NCBI GenBank assembly: GCA_036874045.1
Contig: CM072339.1
Location: 17,429,501 to 17,493,500, forward strand
Direction: 5' to 3'
DNA length: 64,000 bases
Source of the DNA: Cymodocea nodosa
Taxonomy: Eukaryota > Streptophyta > Magnoliopsida > Alismatales > Cymodoceaceae
The number at the start of each line of letters is the position of its first letter. Within the stretch, counting starts at the first letter, position 1. Positions 1 through 10,310 of this stretch are shown piece by piece. Below the pieces are notes generated by a model. It did no database searches. It had not been told where the DNA came from and saw only the letters and a list, made by a program, of their open reading frames with translations. The translations under genes and the position numbers were made by a program.

Positions 1-2800
1 AAGCAATATTTATGAGCATCTTTGAATAGTGTTGGCCAATAAAACCCATATTGTAGAATTTTTGCAGTAGTTTTCCCTAAACCAAAATGCCCTCCACAAG
101 CTTGGTCATGACAGAAAGACAATATGCTCAGATATTCAGTTTTTGGAACACACCTCCTTAAAACCAGATCAGGACATTTCTTAAATAAGTATGGGTCTTC
201 CAAATAGTAATATTTTACTCTTGAGAAAAACAATTTCTTATCCTGTCTATTCCAATCCTTAGGTGTTAAACCAGTTACTAAGTAATTAATTAACTATGTC
301 TGCATACCAAGGCATTGTGTTGATGGTCATTAATTGTTCATCAGGAAAATTATCCTTAATTTCAATATTTGATTTTTCTATTTGTAATCTTGATAAATGA
401 TCTCCTACTACATTCTCACAACCTTTTTTATCTTTAATTTCTAGATCAAATTCTTGTAATAATAATATCCATCCGATCAATCTAGGTTTAGTCTCTTTTT
501 TCTTTATTAGATGTATTAAACCTGAATGATCCATGTATACTATCACTTTAGCTCCAATCAGATATGATCTAAACTTTTCTAAGGCAAACACAACAGTTAA
601 TAGTTCTTTTTTAGTAGTTGTGTAATTAACTTAAGCATCATTTAAGGTTTTTCTTGCATAATCAATCACTCTAGGAGATTTTTCTATCTTCTGTCCCAAC
701 ACTGCTCCTACAGCAAAATCAGATGCATCACACATTAATTCAAATGGATGGTTCCAATCAGGTGCTTGAATTATAGGAGTTGAAATTAAGCTAGTTTTAA
801 GTCTGAAAAATGCTTCCTTGCAATTTTTATCAAAGTTAAATGGAACATCTTTTAATAGATTAGTTAAAGGTCTAGCTATCTTACTAAAGTCTTTAATAAA
901 TCTTCTATAAAAACCAGCATGTCCTAGAAATGATCTAATATCTTTTATTGATTTAGGTCCTGGTAGATTAGAAATTACTTCTATTTTAGCTTTATCTACT
1001 TCCAACCCTTTCTTAGAAACAACATGCCCTAAGACTATTCCTTGTTTAACCATGAAGTGACATTTTTCCCAATTTAAAACCAGATTTTTTTCCACACATT
1101 GTTTTAATATTTGGTCTAAATTGCTTAAACAAACTTCATATGAGTTGCCATATACAGTAAAATCATTCATAAATATTTCCAAGAAATCTTCAGTCATTCA
1201 AGTAAATATGCCCTGCATACACCTTTGAAAGGTAGCTAGCACATTGCATAATCCAAATGGCATTCTCTTAAAAGCATAAGTTCCATTAGGATAGGTGAAA
1301 GTTGTTTTCTCTTGTTCCTCTAATGCTACTGGAATTTGATTATAACCAGAATACCCGTCTAGGAAACAAAAATATTCTTGCCCTGCTAATCTTTCCACTA
1401 TAGTGGTAAGTATTCTCGCCTGTCACGTGGGTGACCCAGGTTCGATCCTCGGCAACGGCGCCATAAAACTTGTTTGGTTTTTCCCAGCATTTGATCTATA
1501 AAAGGTCAGGGAAAATGATCTTTCCTAGTCACAGCATTCAACTTTCTATAGTCTATGCATACTCTCCAGCCTGATTGAATTCTAGTAGGTATCAAGTCTT
1601 GACTTTCATTCCTAATAACTGTTAATCTTGATTTCTTGGGAACTACAAGGATTGGACTAACCCACAAGCTATCAAAAATCGGATAAATTATGTCATTATC
1701 TAACCATTTCACTATTTCCTTCTTGACTACTTCTTTAAGGTTTGGATTTAATCTCCTCTCAAGAATTCTAACAGGTTTAGCATTCTCTTCTAAATATATG
1801 TGGTGACAACATAAAGTTGAACTTAACCTTTTTATATCAAACATAGTCCATCCTATTGCTTCTTTATAACTTTTTACTACATCTTTTAATTTAGCTATTT
1901 AATCCTCTTTTAAATCTGAAGCAATAATGATTGGACAGATTCGTTTCTCTTCCAGAAATATATAGGTTAATTCAAGAGGTAAATATTTCAATTCTAAATG
2001 TTGCCCATCAGAAGCTAAAGCTCCTAATTGAACATCATCATTTTCTAAATTAATTTCTTCCTGATCTCCTTCTATATTTATGCTTTCACTTTTCTCTAAA
2101 GTTTCAGAATTGATTTGCCTATTTAATTCTTCTTGAATCACATCTTCTAACATATCTCCTTCATCCTCTAAAAAGTCTATGGTATGTAAGGACATTTCTA
2201 ACTCCTCAAACCTTTCTGGTTTGAAAATATTTAATTGAGTATCCTCATTACCATATGCTAACTTCATTACTCTAGTTTTACAATTTATAACAGCCCCTGA
2301 TGTTGCTAAAAATGGTCTTCCCAAAATTAAAGATGTATCACTATTTTTATGCTTAATTTGTTGGGAATCCAAAATTACAGTATCAATAGGATATATAAAA
2401 TTTTTGATTTTAATTAAGACATCCTCTATTTTTCCTCTAAGGTATCTTATACTTCTACCAGCTAATTAAATAACCGTACTAGTAGGAGTTAAACCTTCTA
2501 ATCCTAAGGATGCAAATATATCACTTCGCATAACATTTATACCTGCACCTAAGTCTATTAAGGTTCTTTCTAGAATGGTATTTCCTATGGTGCATGATAT
2601 AAAAGGGATTCCAGGATCAGATAACTTTTTAGGAATTTGTGGCAGAAATAGGGAACTACTTTGCTCAACTAAAAAGACATTTCTAAGAACTTTTCGCTCT
2701 CTTTTCCTAGTACACCAATCCTTCAGAAATTTAGCACAAGGTGGCATTTTCTGCAATAGATCTAACAAAGGAATGTTAACTTGTACTTTTTCAAAAATTT
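1..2800 (-). pseudogene. Gypsy copy A: decayed pol (PR-RT-RNase H-IN start)
   Basis: This is the pol polyprotein of a Ty3/gypsy element of the Athila type, read right to left. The protease lies near 2,770-1,900, with the DLGA active-site variant usual in Athila and a later ILGRPFLAT motif. Reverse transcriptase covers about 1,845-630 (WRVCIDYRKLN, then MPFGLCN) and RNase H about 620-290 ([16 protein letters not shown], then DHLSRL). The integrase zinc-binding start ([13 protein letters not shown]) runs off the left edge. It is broken by stops, by frame breaks and by a foreign insertion at 1,398-1,485. The RT catalytic box reads FMND where sibling copies read FMDD, so a catalytic aspartate is lost. 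Family assignment rests on motif order and on the tRNA-Asp primer site at its 5' end. It cannot make a working enzyme as it stands. Confidence 0.93.
1398..1485 (+). pseudogene. tRNA-Asp(GTC) fragment fused to retroelement U5 cDNA
   Basis: Positions 1,399-1,460 match nucleotides 11-72 of plant tRNA-Asp: most of the D arm, the complete anticodon arm with anticodon GTC, the variable loop and T arm, and the 3' acceptor strand. Positions 1,461-1,463 are CCA, which plant tRNA genes do not encode. The next bases (1,464 to about 1,487) match the sequence beside the primer-binding site of gypsy copies A and D. The block interrupts the RT gene of copy A; sibling copies run through this place without it. 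Differences from the tRNA consensus as I recall it are transitions (for example GCGGG to GTGGG). The 5' acceptor strand is missing, so it cannot fold as a working tRNA. It looks like a primer tRNA plus its first cDNA bases, captured by template switching. Confidence 0.88.
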
Positions 2801-3790
2801 CTCTGATTTTTTCTTATTTTTCAGGTATTGTTTGTTGTAATCTTTCAGGATAGGGTGCTAAAGATTGTGATTTAAAAGATTCTTTTTCTTTCGTTTGATT
2901 TATTTGATCATTTTTAGCTTCATTAGCAGATTCAGATTATTCTTCAGTGATTTCTAGATTTTCAACTATTACATTTTCCTTATCATTTTGATTTTTACTC
3001 TTATCCACCTTCATATCATTTTCATTTTGAGTTCTTGGTGGTATATCAGTTCCAAATCTTAATATTACACATACATCTTCTAGATTTTCATTACTCTTAT
3101 GATGTTTTTGTATATCATTTTCATAATTATGATCTTCAATTGTTTTTAGTTTTAAAGTGCATTCTTTAAATTCTCTTGCATTAATATTTTCTGTTTGTTG
3201 TATATTTTGCAAATTATGCAGGTTTATAACATTATAATTTTCATTGTCTTGTTGCATAACTTGTATTTTCATTATATATTCATCCAATACTTTTAGTTTT
3301 CTTTCTAGATCATCTAATCTCATTGCATTCAATTTTTGATCAATTTTCATTATGGTTTTTTCAATTTCGTAAATTATATCCATTTTAGGTTCTGAATATG
3401 CTTCCTTATAGTTTAATTGGTTGACTTTTTGTTGATGACACATAAAGTATTCTAGTTTGTCCAGGTTTTGCTCTATACTACGCTCTAGTCTGTCATACCT
3501 ATCCCAAACTCCCGTGTCTCTCAACATATTACACATTCTATATTGACCATCAGCCAGTTGGGTAAACTATAGGATTCTCATACTCGGCTCTATTATATTG
3601 AGGATAATTCATTTGTTGTTCATGGGATCTAACCATCTGTAAATGTCTTAGTTTCAAACAATCAGAAATGTCATGTTCTTCAGAATTGCAGAATTCACAT
3701 ATTCTAATTACAGGTTTCAGAAATCTTTGAGCATAAGCATATGTCATATTCTCAATTACAGAAGAAAACACACAACACTCTGGCTATTAA
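2801..3790 (-). pseudogene. Gypsy copy A: gag C-terminal part with zinc knuckle
   Basis: Reading leftward from about 3,771, the first part carries a CX2CX4HX4C zinc knuckle (C-EF-C-NSEE-H-DISD-C) near 3,690-3,650. A charged helical region follows and leads into the protease. The nucleocapsid-type knuckle binds RNA in gag proteins. The usual N-terminal capsid (Retrotrans_gag) domain is absent: only about 70 bases separate the primer-binding site from the first knuckle residues. The same lack is seen in copies B2 and D, so it is a trait of the subfamily rather than a local deletion. Stops and frame breaks (for example near 3,540 and 2,937) show decay. Confidence 0.85.
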
Positions 3791-3838
3791 AACAAAACAG
3801 CTCTAACAATTGCTTATATTAATTCAATTCAATTCAAT

Positions 3839-3856
3839 TCCCCAGCAACGGCGCCA
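3839..3856 (-). other. Primer-binding site, tRNA-Asp (copy A)
   Basis: On the minus strand this 18-mer begins TGGCGCCGTTG and is complementary to the 3' end of tRNA-Asp including CCA, with one mismatch to the consensus. It marks the junction between the 5' LTR (to the right) and the internal region (to the left). Confidence 0.88.
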
Positions 3857-6098
3857 TAAAACTTATTTGCTTTTTCCCAGCATGACACCAGAATATCTAA
3901 TTAGATCTCCAATAACGTACCAGAAAAACTTGGATTTGTTACTTCTGTTTTTACTTAGTTAATTTATCTTTATGCCTATTCTTTTTCTTTAAGAAGTAAA
4001 CAAACAACCTTTAATACAATTTAGATATTAATTCCAATTTGTACTTTAACTGCAAGTGCATAGTGTCTATTGTATCAGTGTGCAAGTACAAGTCGATCCC
4101 ATAGGGAATTGTTTAAAAGTTTAGAACTGTTTGTTTGTTAATAATCAAATTTATATAGTCAATAAGCTCTCCGTTGAATTACAGTTAACTCAACAGATAA
4201 AGTTCGTTGAGTTATAGCTAACTCAATGGACTAACCTCGTGGACTTAAGTTAACTCCACGAGCCTGTCTTTTCTTTTTAATACTACTATTTACAGAAGAA
4301 TTCAACCAACCATTGGGCGATTCCATAGATTGTAAATAACATCAATTAAGCTCTTTAATGTTAATAAACACTGGATTTATCATTAAGTAATATTAACATT
4401 CAGATAATTCAAACAGTAACCATTAAAATCTTTAAGTATTTTGAACGAACCAATTTCAATAAATTGTAAAACTAAAACAAACATAAAACAATCACAACAC
4501 TGACAAAGATAACATTAATCACGATACAACACTCAAATACAACATACAATAGCAGATAAGTTGTTTTTGGTATTTTTGGTTTAATATGAATATGGAAATG
4601 GGCGAAAGGTGAAATGTAAAGTAATCTCAATCAACAGTAAATACTTCTGTCACTACATACGACACGATTACAGCACTGAAAATTAAACCACTTACAATCC
4701 TGTCTCCTCTCCCTATAGAATCGCGAGTCTAGAATTGCAAGATAATCTCCTCTTCAGCATACAGGCATCAACCCGAACTCAAGGCTAGAAGCTTTACGAT
4801 CTCTTGAAATATGAGTCGACGCTTGGTGAAAATGGCTTCCCTTCCTGCGACACGATCACTCCTCACAGTGGTTGTCAGGCACCGTGTGTTGCTCGGAATC
4901 GACCCGACATCTAGAAAGTGTTATCATAGACCTCCGTTGGTTGGCGATTAAGGTGGTGATGGTGGTGGTAACGATGGTTGGTGTGGTACTTTGGAGAATT
5001 GCCGATACTGCCTATAGAAAGTTCGGTGCTCCTCCTCTGTACACACTGGCCGTCCATCAATCACCCACACACACTTTACTTCTTTTTCTTCTTTTCTTTT
5101 ATATTTCTTCAGTAGTAACTATTTCTGCTTGAATGGTCGGTTGGATTTCCTTCATTCATATCAACGGCGATGATTTCTTCTCCTTGCGCAATACATGCAA
5201 TCGTGGTTTTTCTTCCAACTATTGTGTTTCTACAACCGCTACAGTGGCATATTAGAAAATAAATAGTCTGTGGAGTTATAGATAACTCAATGGACTTTCT
5301 TCGTTGATTTAACTATAAAACACATGCATAAATTTAACTATCCGATACTCAGGTGCATTTCGGATACTTACAAACTTAATTATTTGATGCTCAAATACAT
5401 TTCAGATAGATACAGATAACTCACTGATATATAACTTAAGTAAATCTACCAAATCTTGACACATGTTAGCAGCAGTTTAATAATAAAATACACATTTCGG
5501 AGAGTTACAGGTCTAACTATCCGATGTTTAGATGCATTTCGGATAGTTACAGCTAACTCACCGAAAGTCCACTTAAGTCACTTTACCAGAACATGACACA
5601 TGTCCTCAGCTATTTTATAAATAAAAAGAGATTTCGAAGGGTTGCACATATAACTATCTGATGCCTAGCTGCAATTTCGGATAGTTAGAGATAACTCAAC
5701 GAAAGTTCACTTAAGTCATGCATTATGGTTTTGACACGTGTACTTCAGGAAATAATAAAATATTCTTTTAAAACATAATTGTTCGGCAATTTAAACATAA
5801 CTATCCAACATGTTCGGTCTGTTAAACATAACCATCCAAAATATGTTCGGTATGTTAAACATAACTATCCGAAATATCAGAAAATTTGGATACTTAAGAA
5901 TTTCATAGCCTACAACTTACCGACAATTCAGAAATGTACTAAATTGACATTAATTCCCCAAAATTAAGCAGTAATTCTAATTAAAGCATATAATAGTGCA
6001 ATTATAACATAATGGTTTAATTCTTATATGATAAGCTAAATATTATGCAATTAACCATCATTTAATCGTTAATAATATGCACTTTTTCATTCTAAACA
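3857..6098 (-). repeat. Gypsy copy A 5' LTR
   Basis: The outer end is sharp. Reading leftward the LTR starts TGTTTAGAATGAAAAAG at 6,098, exactly where the host gag of element E breaks off; the same end closes the LTRs of B (18,828) and D (32,429). The inner end lies within about 30 bases of the primer-binding site and is not exactly fixed. The segment near 4,045-4,110 (TGCAAGTGCATAG..., then GTCGATCCCATAGGG) is typical of Athila LTRs. A TATA-like box (AATATAAAAGA on the minus strand) lies near 5,095-5,108. Many hyphenated palindromes lie at 4,171-4,262 and 5,270-5,720. The plus-strand ORF at 4,872-5,132 is an antisense shadow. Confidence 0.85.
4171..4262. repeat. Cluster of three hyphenated palindromes in LTR A
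   Basis: Three successive inverted repeats lie about 30 bases apart. The first (4,171-4,194) pairs CGTTGAATTA with TAACTCAAC. The second (4,204-4,229) pairs CGTTGAGTTA with TAACTCAATG. The third (4,236-4,262) pairs CTCGTGGA with TCCACGAG. Equivalent clusters occur in LTR D (about 31,290-31,385) and LTR B (about 16,916-16,990). Their role is unknown; they could be protein-binding sites or hairpin formers. Confidence 0.85.
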
Positions 6099-6506
6099 CT
6101 GTGTCTTTTAAAGCAAAAGGGATATATCTAAGTGTAATAGCATCTATACTCATGTTCGGCATTTTCATCATTTGACAAACTTCCTTATATTCTCTAAGGA
6201 AATAGTAGGCATCCTCTCTTTCTAATCCATGAAAATGTGGCAATTGACTAATATAATTAGATTTTAGTTCAAACCTATCTTCCTCAAAGTTTGGCAATCG
6301 AATACATGAAGGTTCATCAACTAATTCCGGATACAGAATTTCTCCTAATGGTTTTTCACTGGAGCAGTCATCTCTACGTTCTCTTTTAAAGAAAGGTTAG
6401 CTACACCCCAAAGAATTTCATTAAAGTCTAGTTCAGAAAATGTTTTAGTACGCCTTTGTGTTCTTACTAATCGTTTAGTGCTTAAAGAACGAGTCCATGT
6501 GCTCAT
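6099..6506 (-). pseudogene. Element E: gag N-terminal (capsid) fragment
   Basis: The minus-strand reading from an ATG at 6,506 (MSTWTRSLSTKRLV) runs, with stops and a frame break near 6,390-6,300, into a Retrotrans_gag-type start: LPHFHGLEREDAYYFLREY, then LRYIPFALKDTV. This matches the capsid start of Athila gag proteins (the usual pattern is LP.F.GLE.EDPY, then LF.F.LKD). The reading is cut at 6,099 by insertion of the LTR of copy A, and the rest lies beyond the left window edge. It is the only N-terminal gag domain among the gypsy sequences of the window. Whether E is a separate element or the far end of the B1/ORF3 element is not settled. Confidence 0.75.
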
Positions 6507-7468
6507 AAATAAACAGCAGAAGATTAATTACATACCAGTCTGTAGCTTTCCATTCAGTAAATATTTGTTGATGAACGAAGTCGAATCAGCTGCTTCTCCT
6601 TCTAGTTCCCCCAACGCTTTTCTCCTTACTTTTAAAAGTGCTGGTAACTCATAAATAACATTCTGTTTTATATATATAATGCACATCCATAAAGTTAATA
6701 AATCTCGTTGCAAGAACGTGTCTTGCAATGTGCATCGTGGTTCTTATTTTTATGGATACGTATACCACTATTAATTTCAAATTTTGGTAACTGCTAAGCT
6801 GACGAAGTTTCGTTCGTGGTTAAAAGAATAATTATTCTGCTTAATCCACAAACTAACCTCGTTGAGTTATAGATAACTCAACGTATAGATAACTCAACGG
6901 AACAAAGTCGATTACTATTGCTAACTCCACAGACTAACCTCGTTGAGTTACAGATAACTCAATGAAGTGACCTTATATTATATTACTGACCTCGTGGAGT
7001 TAAGTTTAACTCAACGAACTTACTTCGTTAAGTTAACACTTGGCAACTTCTAAGTTTACTCTTCGTAAGTACCTCTCTGTTTTTTTTCTCTACATTCTGC
7101 TAACTGAAATAAAGTTAAATCTATGTCATTAATGCATCATTCTAATCAAAATTCGTTTAAATCTGAACATTATATAAATATTTAACTTGCAGGTTATTTT
7201 ATGTTATGTAGAATTTACATTTTACCTTGCAACATGTAGAAATTTTCAAGCATCTATCCCGTCATTCAGTAAATTGTAAATCTGTTAAACATTCATTCAT
7301 AATGTTCCACAAATTATATAACATTCAATATATTCCATTCATTCCACATTCAAAACACACATGAAAAGTATATCCGAAAAACATATATTCATTAATATGA
7401 ATCAATTATAGTACAATCAAGTCAGATATTTTTCATACAAATATATAAAAAATAGACGAATAATACAA
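6507..7468 (-). promoter_or_regulatory. Element E leader/LTR-like region with TATA box and palindromes
   Basis: This stretch upstream of the E gag holds no convincing gene. A strong TATA-like run (plus-strand TTTTATATATATAA, about 6,666-6,680) sits some 160 bases before the gag ATG, and a GGTATGT donor-like site lies just before it. Between 6,855 and 7,040 several GTTGAGTTAxAGATAACTCAAC palindromes occur, the same type as in the gypsy LTRs. Both are consistent with a 5' LTR plus leader, but no second LTR copy or primer-binding site was found. A 66-codon ORF at 6,528-6,728 has no recognised homology. Confidence 0.45.
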
Positions 7469-9729
7469 TTAGCCTCTATTCCTAAGTTCATCTACTTCCT
7501 TCTGGAGTTTTTCTAATTGTTGCTCTAATTGATTAATTCTTTCTACAACTCCTGTAATGCCTCTAGAAGGTACAACAATCTCTGCAGCTACAAAATTTCT
7601 ATACTCTTTCACTGAAATGATTCTTGATTTGATCCTTTTTTATGCCCATTTAGTGAAATCAATACAATCCACCATCAGCAATGGAATCAAATCTCCATAA
7701 AATAATTTTTTCTTTACTGTTCTCAGCTTGGAGATAAAAACTACAGACCAATTTATTTGAATTCTATTTACAACTACAAACATGGCCCATTTGACAAATT
7801 GACTCAGTTCTATGTCATGGTCTTGTCGTTGATAGACATTCTTAATCAAAATGTTAGCTATCATGTGTGTTTTACCATTTAAATGCTTCAGTCTATTTAA
7901 TAAAGGCACACCACGATTGATAGCCAAATTGTCCTTGATTTCCTATTCTGTCCATTCAACGGTAGTTGTACTTTCCAAAATTTCTTGTCCTTCATTTTTT
8001 AACCCAAAAATGTTGTGGAGAAGCTCAGGTGTTATCTGTACATCCGCTTCCTCCATGTTGGAAATTAATTTTCCTTCCTCTTCTCTTAAATTAACATAAA
8101 AGTAGGGCACTAGATTCTCATATACTGCATGCCCTCTTTCTTGAGAAATAAAATTCAGTAGACCTTGGTATTCAAATAATTCTTTGATTTCTTGTATTCC
8201 GTCCCAATTTACTGGTCTACTGTATATAATATCATAACCCCTAATTTCTTGGTATTTATGATATGCTTCCTAACTCCAAAAATGTACTTCATTCAGAACT
8301 GTTACTTCAGTCTGCTTAGGAATGTGACTTTGTTGTTCTAGAGGGGTTTGTTCTTGATCTTCATCTTCCATATGCTGAACTTGAACATGTTCTGCAGATT
8401 GCTGAATTTTTGCTTCTGCTTCTGTCTATGGTGGACAGCCGGCAGAACTCTCCACTCTGTCTTGAATTCTTTCCATAAATTGCTGAAGAGTTTCTTGCTC
8501 TTTAGTGGAATCTATAAAGTCATTTTTGTCCAAATGGTTTCGTTCAGCTTCTTCTTCATTTTCTGTTCTTTCTTCTTCCTCCTAACTACCAATCTACTCT
8601 GTCACTATTCTTTCTGATTCTACGACAGATTGGGATGGAGTCACGAGCAATTCTATTTCTGCCCTAATTTCTGTTTCTTCTTCTTGTACATACTATAGAC
8701 TAATTTCAACTTGTTTTTCTTCTTCTCTTTGCTCTTGAATTCCAGCCTAATTTTCTTCTTTTCTTTGCTCTTGCTGCTGCTCCTCCTACTCCTCCTCAGA
8801 ATCGGATAGCAGGTTTATAAAAATTGGCTCCATAGGCCCTATTGATATTGGTACTTCAAATTTAATCTCCTTTTGACATTTAGGCACTATCTCTTCTCCT
8901 TTCCTTGTGTGATTAATTGTGTTTGGTCTTCCTCTTCTTCTTCTGAGATTAAATCTAAAAATAAAGGCTTTGCACGCCTTTGAGCCACAGGTACTAGCTC
9001 TTCCTGTTTAATTTTTTCAATAATTGCTGGTCTCGAAGGACCAGCTTCAGCTTCTTTTGTAACAAATCTGACAGCAATTCTGGCAGTAGCTTCTTGATGT
9101 TGTTCCACTTTAATTTTATATTGGGTTTGCAATTTCTCTACAACCCTCTTTTTGCGTAGTGCATCAAACACTAGATGTGCTTTGACTACTGCTAAATCTT
9201 CTTGTTCTCCTTGGTTTCTTCTAACTTGAACCAGTTCTTGAAATTCTTTTAATTCTTCTTCAGTCAAAGGCCCCATCATTTCTGCTCATGCCAATGGCTT
9301 AAATGGAGGAACTGAAGGTCCTGGCTGTTGTTCCTCAGGAACAAGTCTTTCAGGAGTTGGCTCCTCATGTTCTTCCTCTACTTGTTGCTGCTGCCTTATT
9401 GCACCCCTTGCATGACCAGCAATGCACTTTTTGAACCATAATCTGGCTTTACGCTGGATTATTTCTAGGGCTACTTCATTGTTCGACCTTATTTTTCTTT
9501 CTTTGCTTAAAGCAATTTTTGTCGCTACTTTTATTTTTGTTTCTACTATTTGGGGTATTTGTATACCAAAATCAACCAAAAATTTCCTCAAGTTGAAGAG
9601 TTCTGATTCTACCTTTTGTAGCTCTTTTTCTATTTTCGTGTTTCGAATCTTCTACCGCGTGTGCCAAAACTCTGACTCTTTCAGAAACTATACTGTGTCC
9701 ACTACATCTTCCTAGAACTCAGGTGTCAT
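7469..9729 (-). pseudogene. Third ORF next to gypsy pol (plant transposon-associated domain)
   Basis: From an ATG at 9,729 to a stop at 7,469, a single decayed reading of about 750 codons can be followed with one frame change near 8,890 and several in-frame TAG codons, each one C-to-T change from CAG. The first part is charged. The middle is very rich in E and Q. The last 270 codons form a globular domain: FW-S-x-EAYHKY near 8,270, RPVNWDGIQEIKEL, YQGLLNFIS, NLVPYFYVNL, ITPELLHNIFGLKNEG, then KWAMFVVVNRIQINW and LFYGDLIPLLM. The C-terminus is a short coiled coil (VVERINQLEQQLEKLQKEV). The domain resembles the putative plant transposon protein family often linked to plant retroelements, and the ORF inside copia K is homologous. 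Its job is unknown. The position after pol is where Athila elements carry an env-like ORF, but no membrane helices are seen. Confidence 0.7.
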
Positions 9730-10310
9730 CTTCCTTATCGTGGAGTTACACAACAGCACGGAATCGCTCTAATCTCTATTGTTCTAAATTCTAAATGGTT
9801 TGCTAGATAATGCCCCCAAAACCTTAGGTTTTAGTTTAAATAAGCCCTAAGTTTAGGCGGGTAATCGGGTCATTTCCCGAACCAACTATTGCACTCTCAT
9901 CCGCGGTCTTAACTACAATACTTCATTGAGTTACAGTTAACTCAACGGAATAAGCTTGTTGACTAACTCAAGACTCAACGAAGTAAGTTCGTTGAGTTAA
10001 GCGTAACTCAACGAACTTCCCACACAAACAGATATAATAAATAAAATAAAATAAAAATACTTAAGATAATAGTTTTTCTTTTTTTTACCGGTTTAACCAA
10101 TACTATGTTTCGGTCATACCTAATTTTTTTACCAATTGAACTGATACTATGTTTCGGTAAAACCAAAATTTTTTTTACTAAAAATTAATATAGATATTTT
10201 TATGTTTCGGTCATACCGATGGATCTGGTCGATTAAACCGCAACGAATTTTATATTTTATAAATTTTTTTTTTTTATATATGTAAACATAAAATAAAAAC
10301 TGATTTCTTA
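9730..10310. other. Spacer between third ORF and pol B1
   Basis: No gene is seen. Positions 9,920-10,020 carry another cluster of GTTGAGTTA/TAACTCAAC palindromes. Positions 10,080-10,250 hold three copies of TATGTTTCGGT separated by A/T-rich runs, together with GGTTTAACC-like words. The rest is AT-rich. Confidence 0.7.

Noticed and set aside
1399..1463. Functional tRNA-Asp gene
   Set aside because: The 5' acceptor strand and part of the D arm are missing, CCA is present in the DNA, and it sits inside an RT gene joined to U5 sequence.
2575..2853. Plus-strand ORFs recurring at 2,575, 15,381 and 29,692
   Set aside because: Each is the antisense shadow of the gypsy protease region.
4872..5132. 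Plus-strand ORF of 86 codons, and the similar one at 31,948-32,292
   Set aside because: They lie antisense within the gypsy LTR, differ between copies and have no recognisable domain.
7469..9729. Retroviral-type envelope gene at the env position
   Set aside because: No signal peptide or membrane helices in the reading; the globular part resembles a plant transposon-associated domain.
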